A stretch of DNA of 64,000 bases, from positions 3,906,001 to 3,970,000 of the forward strand of contig NZ_CP059724.1 in the NCBI RefSeq assembly GCF_022369515.1, written 5' to 3'. The stretch's first letter is position 1. Each line of letters begins with the position of its first letter. This stretch comes from Paenibacillus sp. 19GGS1-52. Lineage in GTDB: Bacteria; Bacillota; Bacilli; Paenibacillales; Paenibacillaceae. The translations under genes were made by a program, and so were the position numbers. This document shows positions 8,640 to 17,349 of this stretch, piece by piece. Under the pieces are notes generated by a model. That model had not been told where the DNA came from. It did no database searches and saw only the letters and a program-made list of their open reading frames with translations.

Positions 8640-9143
8640 TTATTCCGCAGGTGGTGTAAATGAACGTGCGGCGAACTCGGCATCCAGCATGTAGAAGGCA
8701 TTGCTATCTTTTTCGATACGCTTAAGCTTTTGAATGATGTTGCTGAAGAGGGCTTCTTCTTCGACTTGTTCATCAATGAACCATTTCAGGAAGTAGATAG
8801 TCGCATGCTCACGTGCATCAAGCGCCAAATCTGCCAAGTGATAGAATTTCCCTGTATTTTGCTGTTCATGGGCAAAGGCTGTTTCAAAGGCATCCAGCAT
8901 AGAAGAATACTCATTCTTCGGCTCCGGCAATGCTGCGAGCGTAGCACGATTATCGCGATCATTGAGGAATTTGAATATTTTCATGGCGTGAAACCGTTCT
9001 TCTTCTGCCTGCACGAGAAAGAAATTCGCGAACCCATCCAAGCTTTCACCTGAACAATACGCAGCCATTGCCAGGTAAACATGAGCGGAATAGAATTCAA
9101 AGTTCATCTGATCATTTAGTGTTTTCACTAATTCATCCTTCAT
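8640..9143 (-). CDS. ftnA: Bacterial non-heme ferritin
   Basis: A 167-residue ferritin subunit; 24 copies assemble into a shell that oxidises Fe(II) and stores Fe(III). The ferroxidase ligands are all in place: Glu16, Glu49, His52, Glu93, Gln126 and Glu129, each one position before those of E. coli FtnA. Helix motifs FEFYSAHVYLAMAAY, EEERFHAMKIFKF and FIDEQVEEEA are clear. The ATG follows GAGGTGACGGTCTA. It is monocistronic with its own terminator. A peroxide- or iron-responsive control is typical for the family but no operator was recognised. Confidence 0.95.
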   Translation of the reverse strand: MKDELVKTLNDQMNFEFYSAHVYLAMAAYCSGESLDGFANFFLVQAEEERFHAMKIFKFLNDRDNRATLAALPEPKNEYSSMLDAFETAFAHEQQNTGKFYHLADLALDAREHATIYFLKWFIDEQVEEEALFSNIIQKLKRIEKDSNAFYMLDAEFAARSFTPPAE

Positions 9144-9335
9144 TAGACCGTCACCTCATCCTTCAAATTTAGTATTATGTAGCTGTTCCGTTTCATCTTA
9201 ACATCGTGACAGTTAGGCAGCAAGCCCCTCTCTAATACAATAACACCGCCGATTCAGATCACTTCGACGAAGTGTCTTGCTTTGGCTTTAGGTTGATAAT
9301 TAAGCCCTGCTGTATTCCTGCAGCATATAGCTTCT

Positions 9336-9560
9336 CTAAGGGTATGCCCATCCCCCTTCGTAAGCCTCATATTCAGAGCTGAAAGATATTCCTCCAAGCC
9401 AACCGGAAACATTCTTGAACACTAGTTCCCCTAGACAAGCCTTGGACGACAAACTCACCGTTAAAGACATCGAGGTAGCCTGCAATTCCTTCTGATTAAT
9501 GCTCCGCAGCGTGGTCTCCAGGACAGCCCGTTGAACTTTATTATAGTTCTGAAACATCAT
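9336..9560 (-). CDS. Small hypothetical protein, doubtful
   Basis: 74 residues, MMFQNYNKVQRAVLETTL onward, ending GGWAYP. A good GGAGGG site lies just upstream of the double ATG, which is the main support. The composition is soluble with no clear motif. A second frame over the same bases is also open for about 50 codons, so this could be a decayed gene. Function unknown. Confidence 0.35.
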   Translation of the reverse strand: MMFQNYNKVQRAVLETTLRSINQKELQATSMSLTVSLSSKACLGELVFKNVSGWLGGISFSSEYEAYEGGWAYP

Positions 9561-9596
9561 ATCCCTCCAAAGTAGGCGGATTAAATTAAATTCAAG

Positions 9597-9663
9597 CTAG
9601 AACGATCATTCTAGTCTTAACTTGCTTAATGCCGCTTGTCAATCTGTCAGCAGCAGGTATAGT
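9597..9663 (+). promoter_or_regulatory. Promoter of the GH3 gene with an upstream palindrome
   Basis: TTGTCA (9636-9641), a 16-nt spacer and TATAGT (9658-9663) form a sigma-A-type promoter about 90 bp before the GH3 start. Upstream lies the inverted repeat CTAGAA-CGATCA-TTCTAG (9597-9614), a possible operator shared with the divergent small ORF. Confidence 0.5.
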
Positions 9664-9754
9664 GGTATGGTAGACTTTACTGCTGGACAAGATATATTGA
9701 TCTATCTCGCATACCCAATAAGTTAGTATGAAGATGAAAGGATGATAAATTCCA

Positions 9755-11095
9755 GTGATAGGATTAAGCCCCCGAAAAATAAAGAAATCTCATTCTAATT
9801 CACTCAATATAGCTTCAGTTCTACTATGTTCACTACTCATAAGTGGATGTAGTGGCACGAATGTGCAAGCTGTCACAACGGCAGCTCCAACTGCTACTAT
9901 GGAGGCTACGCCGGTGCAAACGGATGCTTCATCACCCACACCCCCAGCAACTGAGTCGCCAACTAGTGTTGCTACACCCATTCCCACCCAAAAGGGTGAT
10001 TCGCTAGCACAAACAATAGCCGGGATGACTCTGGAAGAAAAGCTCGGACAAATGCTCCTTGTAGGCATTGACGGTACAGTCCTGGATGCCAACGCAAAGA
10101 AGATGATCACCCAAGACAAAGTTGGTGGAATCATCCTCTATGCTGCCAATATTAAGGATCTTAAGGGTATGGTCAGTCTGGTGAATTCCTTGAAAAAAAG
10201 TAATTCCACAAATCCGGTGCCACTCTTTATGAGTGTCGATCAGGAAGGTGGAAAAGTCAGCCGGATGCCCGCCGAATTTGCCAAGATTCCCTCAAACGGT
10301 GTTGTTGGGGCGTCCAATAATACCGCTGCTGCCAAGACAATGGGCACACTGCTCGCCAGAGAGATCCGCTCCGCAGGCTTTAATATGAACTTTGCTCCCG
10401 TGTTAGACATTAACAGCAATCCTGACAATCCCGTCATCGGGGACCGCTCGTTCGGAAGCTCGGCCAGCAAGGTCATCAAGCTGGGGATTGCCGAAATGCA
10501 GGGCATTGAGAGCGAAGGCATTGTGCCAGTTGTAAAGCATTTCCCTGGACATGGCGACACTTCTGTCGATTCCCATCTTGAACTGCCTGTGGTGAACAAA
10601 ACTGCGGCCCAACTAGCCAAGCTGGAGTGGCTCCCTTTTCAAGCAGCCATTAAAGCAGATGCGGACGCCGTAATGGTTGCTCATATTTTGTTCCCTAAGC
10701 TCGATCTGAACAAACCAGCTTCATTATCTGACGTTATTATCGGGAAGCAACTCCGTGGAGATATGGGCTTCAAGGGTGTCGTGATTACGGACGATCTGAC
10801 CATGGGGGCAATCACCAAACACTTTAATCTGGGCAATGCAGCAGTCGATACCGTTCAAGCAGGCAGCGACATTCTGCTCATCGCACATGAATATGATAAT
10901 GAGCAGATCGTCCTTAAAGCACTGCAACAAAGCGTGAAGAAAGGTGAGATTACAGAATCACGGATCGATGAGAGCGTCCACCGGATTTTAGCCTTAAAGC
11001 ATAAATATAACTTAAGTGACAATCCCGTTCCTGTACCGGAAATCACCAAACTAAATAGTGATATTAAAGCTTGGCGCAAGAGTGTTGCAAGATGA
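9755..11095 (+). CDS. nagZ: Glycoside hydrolase family 3 lipoprotein, beta-N-acetylhexosaminidase type
   Basis: A 446-residue lipoprotein. The lipobox LISGC places the lipidated Cys at 32, followed by a Ser/Thr/Pro-rich linker (about 40-80) and one GH3 TIM-barrel domain. NagZ-type signatures are clear: DQEGGKVSRMP, the KHFPGHGDTSVDSH loop (about 260) that carries the His/Asp acid-base dyad, and the nucleophile Asp in TDDLTMGAI (about 345). It should remove terminal N-acetylglucosamine from muropeptides or chitosaccharides at the outer face of the membrane. The start is a GTG; the ribosome binding site (AAAGGATG) is a little distant. The stop overlaps a long hairpin. Confidence 0.9.
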   Translation: MIGLSPRKIKKSHSNSLNIASVLLCSLLISGCSGTNVQAVTTAAPTATMEATPVQTDASSPTPPATESPTSVATPIPTQKGDSLAQTIAGMTLEEKLGQMLLVGIDGTVLDANAKKMITQDKVGGIILYAANIKDLKGMVSLVNSLKKSNSTNPVPLFMSVDQEGGKVSRMPAEFAKIPSNGVVGASNNTAAAKTMGTLLAREIRSAGFNMNFAPVLDINSNPDNPVIGDRSFGSSASKVIKLGIAEMQGIESEGIVPVVKHFPGHGDTSVDSHLELPVVNKTAAQLAKLEWLPFQAAIKADADAVMVAHILFPKLDLNKPASLSDVIIGKQLRGDMGFKGVVITDDLTMGAITKHFNLGNAAVDTVQAGSDILLIAHEYDNEQIVLKALQQSVKKGEITESRIDESVHRILALKHKYNLSDNPVPVPEITKLNSDIKAWRKSVAR

Positions 11096-11186
11096 AACGG
11101 CTTCGCCGTCCTTTATATGGACGGCACCCGTTTCTTCGAGAAATATAAGGATAAATTATTGCGTGAAACATATAATTTCTTATATT
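11094..11186. repeat. Double-hairpin intergenic element behind the GH3 gene
   Basis: Two inverted repeats in tandem. The first (11094-11134) pairs GAAACGG and GCCGTCC with GGACGGC and CCGTTTC. The second (11142-11186) pairs AATATAAG and AATTAT with ATAATT and CTTATATT. The first hairpin probably ends the GH3 transcript. The left arm recurs exactly at 8501-8520, so this is a repeated element of the genome rather than only a terminator (inference from two copies). Confidence 0.6.
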
Positions 11187-11204
11187 GTGAAATAGAACTT
11201 GCCC

Positions 11205-12308
11205 TTACTGAAGAACAACAGTGTCTCCTGGCTTCAAGCCCGAGAGTATTTCTGTCTTCTCCGTGGTTTCCAGACCGATTGTAATCTCTCTTCGTTCATA
11301 TTGGCCATTGCCCAAATCCAACATACAATAAGCAAGGTCACCCTCGTGCATGACAGCAATGCTGGATACGACGGTGGCCTTTTCTTTGCGTGTAGTCTCG
11401 ATCTCACCATTCAGACTGAGTCCGCCGATCAAATGCTCATCAGGCTGCAAAGAAATGACTACTTCAAATTGCGGCACTTGGGTTGAAGCGCTGTTCTGTC
11501 CGGCAGCTGTCGTGGCGAATTTGGATACCTTAGTTACCTCGCCGGCAAGCTTTAAGTCCTTCAAAGCCGTCATATTCACTTGAACCTTCATGCCCGCTTT
11601 AATGCGGAAAATATCCTGTTCGCCCACAAGAGCGATGAATTCCAGCTTGTTCAGATCCACAATTTTACCAATATATTGATTGTCCGTCACGGTCTGCGGC
11701 CGTTCGCTTGTGCTGTCATCATATAGAAAAATACCGGTTGCCTGCGCGTGATAGACAGCTGTCTTTAGCTTGGCTTTTTTGTCAGTAAGCTCACGTGCCT
11801 GAATGTCGGCATTTACCTGGTTAAGCTCGTCATTCAGTCGGGCCGTCTCTTGTGACGCTAGTGTCTTTAGACGATCTGCCTCTGTCGCGCCTAGGACTGC
11901 TGTCTCATCATCCTGCTGAGCGACAAAATCATTTAACTCCGCTTCCAGCTGCGCCTTGCGAATGGTGGCCTCTGTCGTTAAGATTTCGTTCTTTAACGTA
12001 GTTTGATCCAGAGTGAACAGCACGTCCCCTTTCTTCACCTGCCCTCCGTTCTCCACTTTCCATTCGGTTACCTTTGAGGCAAACGGGGCATAGACCAGCG
12101 TCTCTTGTTCATATTGCGATTTCCCTTTTACCTGAACAGAATTGGCAATAGGCTCTTGCGTCACTTGAAAAGAAATGACCTGCGGCGGCTCAATGGACGC
12201 CACTTCCCCCTCGGGTTTGTACATTTTGGAATAGAGCAGGTAACCGGCAACTATCACGATTCCTGCGATGATAACCCACTTTATAATCTTCCTTATTTTG
12301 CTCTTCAT
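11205..12308 (-). CDS. Efflux periplasmic-adaptor-like (MacA/HlyD family) subunit
   Basis: A 367-residue membrane-fusion protein. An N-terminal membrane anchor (about 9-28) is followed by a barrel-sandwich/lipoyl half (YAPFASKVTEWKVENGGQVKKGDVLF), a long coiled coil (about 100-180), the second lipoyl half (AQATGIFLYDD) and a beta-barrel to the C-terminus (LSGLKPGDTVVLQ). In Gram-positive bacteria such proteins work with MacB-like permeases, as YknX does with YknYZ. It is the last gene of the four-gene operon that starts at 17028, 29 bp after the permease. Confidence 0.88.
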   Translation of the reverse strand: MKSKIRKIIKWVIIAGIVIVAGYLLYSKMYKPEGEVASIEPPQVISFQVTQEPIANSVQVKGKSQYEQETLVYAPFASKVTEWKVENGGQVKKGDVLFTLDQTTLKNEILTTEATIRKAQLEAELNDFVAQQDDETAVLGATEADRLKTLASQETARLNDELNQVNADIQARELTDKKAKLKTAVYHAQATGIFLYDDSTSERPQTVTDNQYIGKIVDLNKLEFIALVGEQDIFRIKAGMKVQVNMTALKDLKLAGEVTKVSKFATTAAGQNSASTQVPQFEVVISLQPDEHLIGGLSLNGEIETTRKEKATVVSSIAVMHEGDLAYCMLDLGNGQYERREITIGLETTEKTEILSGLKPGDTVVLQ

Positions 12309-12337
12309 CCATTCTGCATCCTTTCAACTTAAAGTTC

Positions 12338-13708
12338 CTAATCTCGCTTTATGGCTGTTAGCGCATCTGTTCTGGAGGCGCTGATCGCCGGATAAATTCC
12401 TGACAACACACCTGTCATGATGGCAAAAGCAAGACCAATTGGAATGGTCATTAGCGGAATGTAAATGACAAGGCCCGCTTCTCCTCCTCCAGCTGTACCG
12501 ATAAGCCTGTTAATGCCCATTACGATCAGGTAAGAAAACAGGATGCCCAGCATACCACCCAGCATGCCGAGCAACGCCGCCTCTGTAATGAACATGTTAC
12601 GGATTTGCCCCATGTTGGCGCCAAGCACCTTCATAATTCCTATCTGTCGCCGGCGTTGATGCGTTGACATCGTCATGGCCACGATAATGGAAATCGAAGC
12701 AATAATCAGAATGAATACCCCTGCGCCGAGCGCTGCCATTTTGATCATATCGAAGGTCTGCTTAAGCTGCTCCTGTTGAAACAGATTCGTGCTGGTCGAT
12801 AAGGTAAGCTTCTGAATCAGCTGTTCAACCTGCGCTATATTATCAACGCTATCTACCTTCACAATGACAGAGTTATAGACACCCGCTTCTCCACTGGTTC
12901 CAGTGTTCAAATTCAATTCTTCTGTGAGCCGTTCAGCCGTTTCCAGGGACACATAGACTGTTTTCTCAAAAGATGCTCTTTCGTCACTTGTTCCGGGTGG
13001 ATTGCCCAGTATTCCATTCACCCGCAGTGCCGAGCTGGTCTTGGTTCCGCCTGTTTGTGAGGTGAAATCCTGTGACTGCAGCTGGATTTGCTGCCGATAC
13101 ATCTCTGAAGGCAGTAGACTTAAGCTGTTATACTGCTCCATAATTTTGGTGTTGTACGGATCGGTTCCTAGCTGATCATATAGATTCTGCCGGGTCTCAG
13201 CGTCAATTAAGCCTATCGTGGCTCCATAATTCAGGACAGCCATTCCTGGTAAGTCGGAGGGTCCACCCTGCTTAAAGGTCTTGTCATATTTAGTGAGCAG
13301 ATTCAGATCCGTCCCAATAGCCTGCACATCAGCTATTTTGTTGTCGATGGTGTACATCTGGATGTAACCCAATTGTTGAAAAGGTGCCGCTGCGGTCACA
13401 TGCTTCAATCCCTGTATAATCTCCAGCTTCTGGCGGGTCAGCCTTCCCGGATCTGGTTTACTTGACCCGGAAGCTGCGGACTCCCCGCCTTGTGACGGAA
13501 TGCCTCCGTTAGGTGTAACCGTTATTTCGTCCATTTTGAAATTCCGATTCACTTCTTTGGTAACATAGCTTTGCGCAGATTCACCAAGGCTCAGAGCCAC
13601 GATGATCGCGGCGCAGCCAATAGAGATGCCAGCCATACAAAGAGCGGTAACCACCTTTCGCCGTTTGACCTGATCCCAAGCCATTCGTGAAATATCACTG
13701 ATTCTCAA
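12338..13708 (-). CDS. ABC transporter permease, MacB/FtsX type
   Basis: A 456-residue permease. One N-terminal helix (about 21-42) leads into a large extracytoplasmic MacB core domain (about 45-320), then three C-terminal helices of the FtsX domain (IILIIASISIIVAMTMS, MLGGMLGILFSYLIVMGI and the last ending SGIYPAISASR). The TTG start overlaps the ATPase stop by 4 nt (TTGA), so translation is coupled. It forms the mechanotransmitter-type exporter with the ATPase and adaptor next to it. Confidence 0.88.
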   Translation of the reverse strand: MRISDISRMAWDQVKRRKVVTALCMAGISIGCAAIIVALSLGESAQSYVTKEVNRNFKMDEITVTPNGGIPSQGGESAASGSSKPDPGRLTRQKLEIIQGLKHVTAAAPFQQLGYIQMYTIDNKIADVQAIGTDLNLLTKYDKTFKQGGPSDLPGMAVLNYGATIGLIDAETRQNLYDQLGTDPYNTKIMEQYNSLSLLPSEMYRQQIQLQSQDFTSQTGGTKTSSALRVNGILGNPPGTSDERASFEKTVYVSLETAERLTEELNLNTGTSGEAGVYNSVIVKVDSVDNIAQVEQLIQKLTLSTSTNLFQQEQLKQTFDMIKMAALGAGVFILIIASISIIVAMTMSTHQRRRQIGIMKVLGANMGQIRNMFITEAALLGMLGGMLGILFSYLIVMGINRLIGTAGGGEAGLVIYIPLMTIPIGLAFAIMTGVLSGIYPAISASRTDALTAIKRD

Positions 13709-14424
13709 GACGTTTCCCCTCCTGCGGGTTCAGGTTCCACTTCGGCAGAAGCATGCTGTTCCGTTACCAGAAAACCGTCTCGCAAGGCGAAGATACGCTG
13801 CATCTGCTCGGCCACATCAGTCTCATGTGTAACCACAATAAATGTGGTCTTCATCGTCTTGTTCAAATGCAGTAAAATGCTAATAATTTCTTCTTCGGTC
13901 TTGGAATCCAAATTCCCAGTAGGCTCATCCGCGAAGATCACAGATGGCTCTGTAATCAGTGAACGGGCAATACTTACGCGCTGCTGCTGTCCTCCAGATA
14001 ACATGGATGGGAATAAATCAGCTTTATCAGGAATCCCTACACTCTCTAGCAAGGCTAACGCCTTCTGCTTGCGGACGGATGGAGAAACAGATTGAAAGAC
14101 CAGTGGCAGTTCGACATTCTCGCGAACAGTCAGACTGGCGATCAGCTCATAGGCCTGAAAAATAAAGCCAATATGCCTTCTCCGGAACTCCGAGAGCTTG
14201 TTCTCGCTCATCTTCACGATATCCTGATCGGCAATGTAGATATGGCCATCACTTGGCTTCATAAGGCCAGCCATCAGATTCAGCAAGGTTGATTTACCAG
14301 AACCAGAGCTGCCGAGTAGAGCGACCATCTCCCCTTGCTTAACGGTAAAGTTAATATTATGAAGGACCGGAGTGACTTCATTGCCATTCTTAAAAGCATG
14401 CGTTACATTTTCGACTCGCAACAT
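13705..14424 (-). CDS. ABC transporter ATP-binding subunit, MacB/LolD type
   Basis: A 239-residue nucleotide-binding protein with Walker A GSSGSGKST, Q-loop, signature LSGGQQQRVSIARS, Walker B VIFADEPTGNLDS and the H-loop VVTHE. The DEPTGNLD form is typical of the MacB/LolD/FtsE class. It powers the adjacent permease. Good GGAG site 9 nt before the ATG. It lies 39 bp downstream of the 854-residue exported protein. Confidence 0.93.
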   Translation of the reverse strand: MLRVENVTHAFKNGNEVTPVLHNINFTVKQGEMVALLGSSGSGKSTLLNLMAGLMKPSDGHIYIADQDIVKMSENKLSEFRRRHIGFIFQAYELIASLTVRENVELPLVFQSVSPSVRKQKALALLESVGIPDKADLFPSMLSGGQQQRVSIARSLITEPSVIFADEPTGNLDSKTEEEIISILLHLNKTMKTTFIVVTHETDVAEQMQRIFALRDGFLVTEQHASAEVEPEPAGGETS

Positions 14425-14463
14425 AGGTGCTGCTCCTTCTTGTACTTTGATATAAATGAAGTC

Positions 14464-17028
14464 CTATTTCTCGATTACCGGAAGCATCTCATAGGTTATT
14501 GTGTAGGGCTGGTTAGCCAGCTCCATCCGTTCCCCCTGAAACTCATCATAAAGCGTTACTCTGTAGGTCCCGCCATGCAGGTTCTTGTACAGATTGCTGC
14601 TGAATGCCATGGTGAAGCGGTTATTACTGCCTTCAGTCAGATCCGTACCTAGAACTAAGGCTCTTTCCTGCGACTGGCCGAAAGGGTCTGTAAACTTAAG
14701 AATCAGCTTATGTCCAAAGGCTCCCATGTCGTAGCTGCTGTCTCTAAGCAGGTTATAATTCAGAACCAAACTTATGGTATCGCTGCCTTCAGTAAGTCTG
14801 CCATCTGAGCTTATAACAGATAAGTTGTAGGGATATAGGGCGATTTTCGATAAATTAATGGCTGGTTTAATGGCCTGTGGATTCAGCGCCAAGGCAGCAA
14901 TGTTGATAAATCCTGAAGCCTCTTGTCCGGGTTCACTTAGCTTATTCCCGGTAATCCCTGGACCTAGATAAAGAGCAACGTCTGTAAGGCTTACGGACTT
15001 AGGCAGCTTAGCCCAGAAGGAGATTAATTCAGTACCTCCTGGCGAAGCTGATGTATCCATTTGATTAGACAACGCTTCATAAAACTGACCATCTGCTGTT
15101 CTGAAGTAGGCTTGCAAGCGTGCCATTTTACTTTGTCTTTTCTCTTCGCTGCTCATGAGCAGCTCCGTATACACGATTTTGGAGCTAAACCCTTCGTAAA
15201 CAGTGGTCTTGTTCTCATGGACCTTGGCCTGCTTGCCTTTACCGGTAATGGCATAGCTTCCTCCACGTTCAATGGTGTCTACAGAATTCAATGTGTTATT
15301 TGTACTTAATGTCAGGAATGGAACATTCTCTTCGTTCACTGTTGAATAGAGATTAACTTTTAAACTGCTAAAGTCTTGTGTATATGGAATTTTAGCAAAA
15401 AGATACATTTCGGCTGTTTTCCCAGGAGCGAGTACTGTTGCTTCCTTATCCATAAACAGCTGTGTCGTAGACGTTAAATCGTCGGTATCCAGCTTTAAGG
15501 CTGCTTTTAATTCCGGCAGGGTAAGCGTCACGGACTGGGTGTTGGTAAGGTTCAGCTTGGCAATTATGATATCATCTTCCTTCCAAGGAAGGCGCTGCAG
15601 CGACTGAATGTTGTAGGAGAAGGAACCATATGGGGTAGTGGCATAGTACTCCATTCCTTTTAACGTATCGGATTTAAGGGTATATGGAATAGTGAAATAG
15701 GCCACGGGAAAGGTAAGCTTGATGGCGGCTTCTGGAGTCCCCGGAGTCCCAGCTTCCACTGGCGTTGTTGTGCTGACTGAACTTCCTGCCTCGATCATTT
15801 GCAACTGCAAAGTATTTTGCTCAACGGTCAGTGGAACCTCAGCGGTAAGCTGAATAACCTTTTGTTCCAGAGGCTTCAGGGTCATACCACTTAACGACTT
15901 GGCATTAATCGGGAAAGTAGTCCCTTTCGAAGATTTGACAGCAAGTTCATAGACAGGCAAAGTGACGGCCTTATTCCCTGTATTTTTCAACCGGAGCTGG
16001 AAAGACCAATTCCCTGTTTCATTCTCTGCATAAACCTTGGCGTCAGCCAGCTGGGTTTCGATGGTATTGTTATTGATTACAATTTTTTTGACAACACCGT
16101 TACCCACAACCAGATTCGGTACAGTTGCCGCCGGCAGCTTGAATGAAGACTTGGGAAGCTCCAGCTTGAGTGGCTCATCCTTTTGCGTAAATTGCAGCTT
16201 CATGTTATCGGTTTTCAGGTAAGACGGAATTTCCGTCAAATAATAAACAATCTTCTTCTCCTGCGGCTGAATCTTATAACCGTTCTGAGAACTATCCAGT
16301 GCCAGTTCAAATGAAGTTCCTCCCGCAGATACCAGATAGCTAGAATATCCCGGATCACTTAATACCTTATTGCCTCTATTGGTCAGACTGATTCCAACTT
16401 TGGCATATACTTTTCCGTTATATTTATAGAGTTGGAGTGACTCTGTACGAGCGGTTACCGGGTTGTCATTCATTGTGGTTAATACATTTGTGCCACTTGC
16501 AATAGTAGGAGAATAGTTGGCGGGCAGCGTAAAAGTACCCACCTGCTTCAAATATCCCTTGGTTTTGGCATCCCAGACGTACATGGGAATCTTGAGACCC
16601 GTTAATACATTGGTTGTACCTACATTGACATAATACGTTACACGTAGATTTTCCCTGGACTCCACCTTCTTCTTGAGCGCATCCACACTAATCGGATTGC
16701 CAGGGATAACCGAGCCGCCCGGCGTAACTACTCTTGAAAAATAATGAATCAGGTTCGCATTACTAGAGCTTGCATTAGAATATTTCAGCGTATATGTCAG
16801 TATGTTCCCGCCCGCTTGCGCCCAGATCTGGACGTCCTCAAGTGCTGCAGTGATCCCTCCACCCAGTTGAATGGTACCCAAATTAGCAGTGGTGGCTACT
16901 GTAGCAGCAGCTATTGCAGGGTAGGCCTTGCCGGATGCGGTTGCAGCTGCAGCCGTATAACCGGGCAACTGACTGATAACAAAGGTGCCTGCCAGCAAAG
17001 CAATATATGTATTTCTATACTTTCTCAT
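14464..17028 (-). CDS. Large exported protein of unknown function, leads the MacAB-like operon
   Basis: 854 residues with a signal peptide (about 8-28, ending TAAAA) and no later membrane helix or cell-wall anchor. The body is beta-rich and repetitive in style: recurrent segments of the form YAKVGISLTNRGNKVLSDP, WSFQLRLKNTGNKAVTLPV and IIAKLNLTNTQSVTLTLPE, spaced roughly 120-170 residues apart, look like successive Ig-like domains similar to CARDB or DUF4352 folds. Function is unknown. It is the first gene of an operon with the ABC ATPase, permease and adaptor. It could be their cargo, a surface partner, or a sensor of envelope stress; which one cannot be told. Confidence 0.75.
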   Translation of the reverse strand: MRKYRNTYIALLAGTFVISQLPGYTAAAATASGKAYPAIAAATVATTANLGTIQLGGGITAALEDVQIWAQAGGNILTYTLKYSNASSSNANLIHYFSRVVTPGGSVIPGNPISVDALKKKVESRENLRVTYYVNVGTTNVLTGLKIPMYVWDAKTKGYLKQVGTFTLPANYSPTIASGTNVLTTMNDNPVTARTESLQLYKYNGKVYAKVGISLTNRGNKVLSDPGYSSYLVSAGGTSFELALDSSQNGYKIQPQEKKIVYYLTEIPSYLKTDNMKLQFTQKDEPLKLELPKSSFKLPAATVPNLVVGNGVVKKIVINNNTIETQLADAKVYAENETGNWSFQLRLKNTGNKAVTLPVYELAVKSSKGTTFPINAKSLSGMTLKPLEQKVIQLTAEVPLTVEQNTLQLQMIEAGSSVSTTTPVEAGTPGTPEAAIKLTFPVAYFTIPYTLKSDTLKGMEYYATTPYGSFSYNIQSLQRLPWKEDDIIIAKLNLTNTQSVTLTLPELKAALKLDTDDLTSTTQLFMDKEATVLAPGKTAEMYLFAKIPYTQDFSSLKVNLYSTVNEENVPFLTLSTNNTLNSVDTIERGGSYAITGKGKQAKVHENKTTVYEGFSSKIVYTELLMSSEEKRQSKMARLQAYFRTADGQFYEALSNQMDTSASPGGTELISFWAKLPKSVSLTDVALYLGPGITGNKLSEPGQEASGFINIAALALNPQAIKPAINLSKIALYPYNLSVISSDGRLTEGSDTISLVLNYNLLRDSSYDMGAFGHKLILKFTDPFGQSQERALVLGTDLTEGSNNRFTMAFSSNLYKNLHGGTYRVTLYDEFQGERMELANQPYTITYEMLPVIEK

Positions 17029-17058
17029 TCATTTCCCCCAAGTGTATTTACTAGAATT

Positions 17059-17117
17059 ATTATAGTGGCAGACGCGGAATAATTTGTATCCATGTTGTAA
17101 CTCTTACCAAGCGCTTG
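17059..17117 (-). promoter_or_regulatory. Candidate -10 and CAAGCGCTTG operator of the exporter operon
   Basis: On the minus strand a perfect -10 TATAAT (17059-17064) lies 30 bp before the start at 17028; no good -35 is seen. About 45 bp upstream of it is the perfect palindrome CAAGCGCTTG (17108-17117) with a central CG, the form bound by LacI/CcpA-type regulators. Confidence 0.4.
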
Positions 17118-17143
17118 TAACCTATTTGTTCCATTTCCAGCAA

Positions 17144-17170
17144 AAAAACAGCACAGATTGTGCTGTTTTT
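17144..17170. terminator. Bidirectional Rho-independent terminator
   Basis: AAAAACAGCACA-gat-TGTGCTGTTTTT is perfectly self-complementary with A and T runs on both sides. It serves the minus-strand AraC gene that ends at 17350. Confidence 0.85.
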
Positions 17171-17349
17171 CAGTGGTCCATGTTTGGATCTTCGGGGAAT
17201 ACGTCTTTCTAAGAGTATAAGTCACTATTTAAACACTGGATTCTTCGGTCACGCTGAAAACAGCGGAGAGAACAGACTGATTGCGGAAAAGCGTCAGCGA
17301 TTGGAGCAACGGTCCGTTCTCGGAGCGTCCACATAAACACCGAACTTTC

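Larger units (their letters stand above)
17029..17349. other. Gene-free region upstream of the exporter operon and downstream of the AraC gene
   Basis: Holds the promoter region of the exporter operon, a bidirectional terminator, and a GC-rich segment 17262-17345 with no open frame of note. That segment differs in base composition from the surrounding intergenic DNA and might be a repeat or remnant; nothing in the window matches it. Confidence 0.4.

Noticed and set aside
8456..8776. Minus-strand frame of 106 codons overlapping ferritin
   Set aside because: It runs through the ferritin gene and its terminator in another frame and has Ser/Lys-rich, non-protein-like composition.
17262..17345. 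GC-rich stretch as possible RNA gene or riboswitch
   Set aside because: It matches no riboswitch, T-box or small-RNA pattern I know and has no second copy in the window; left as a note only.
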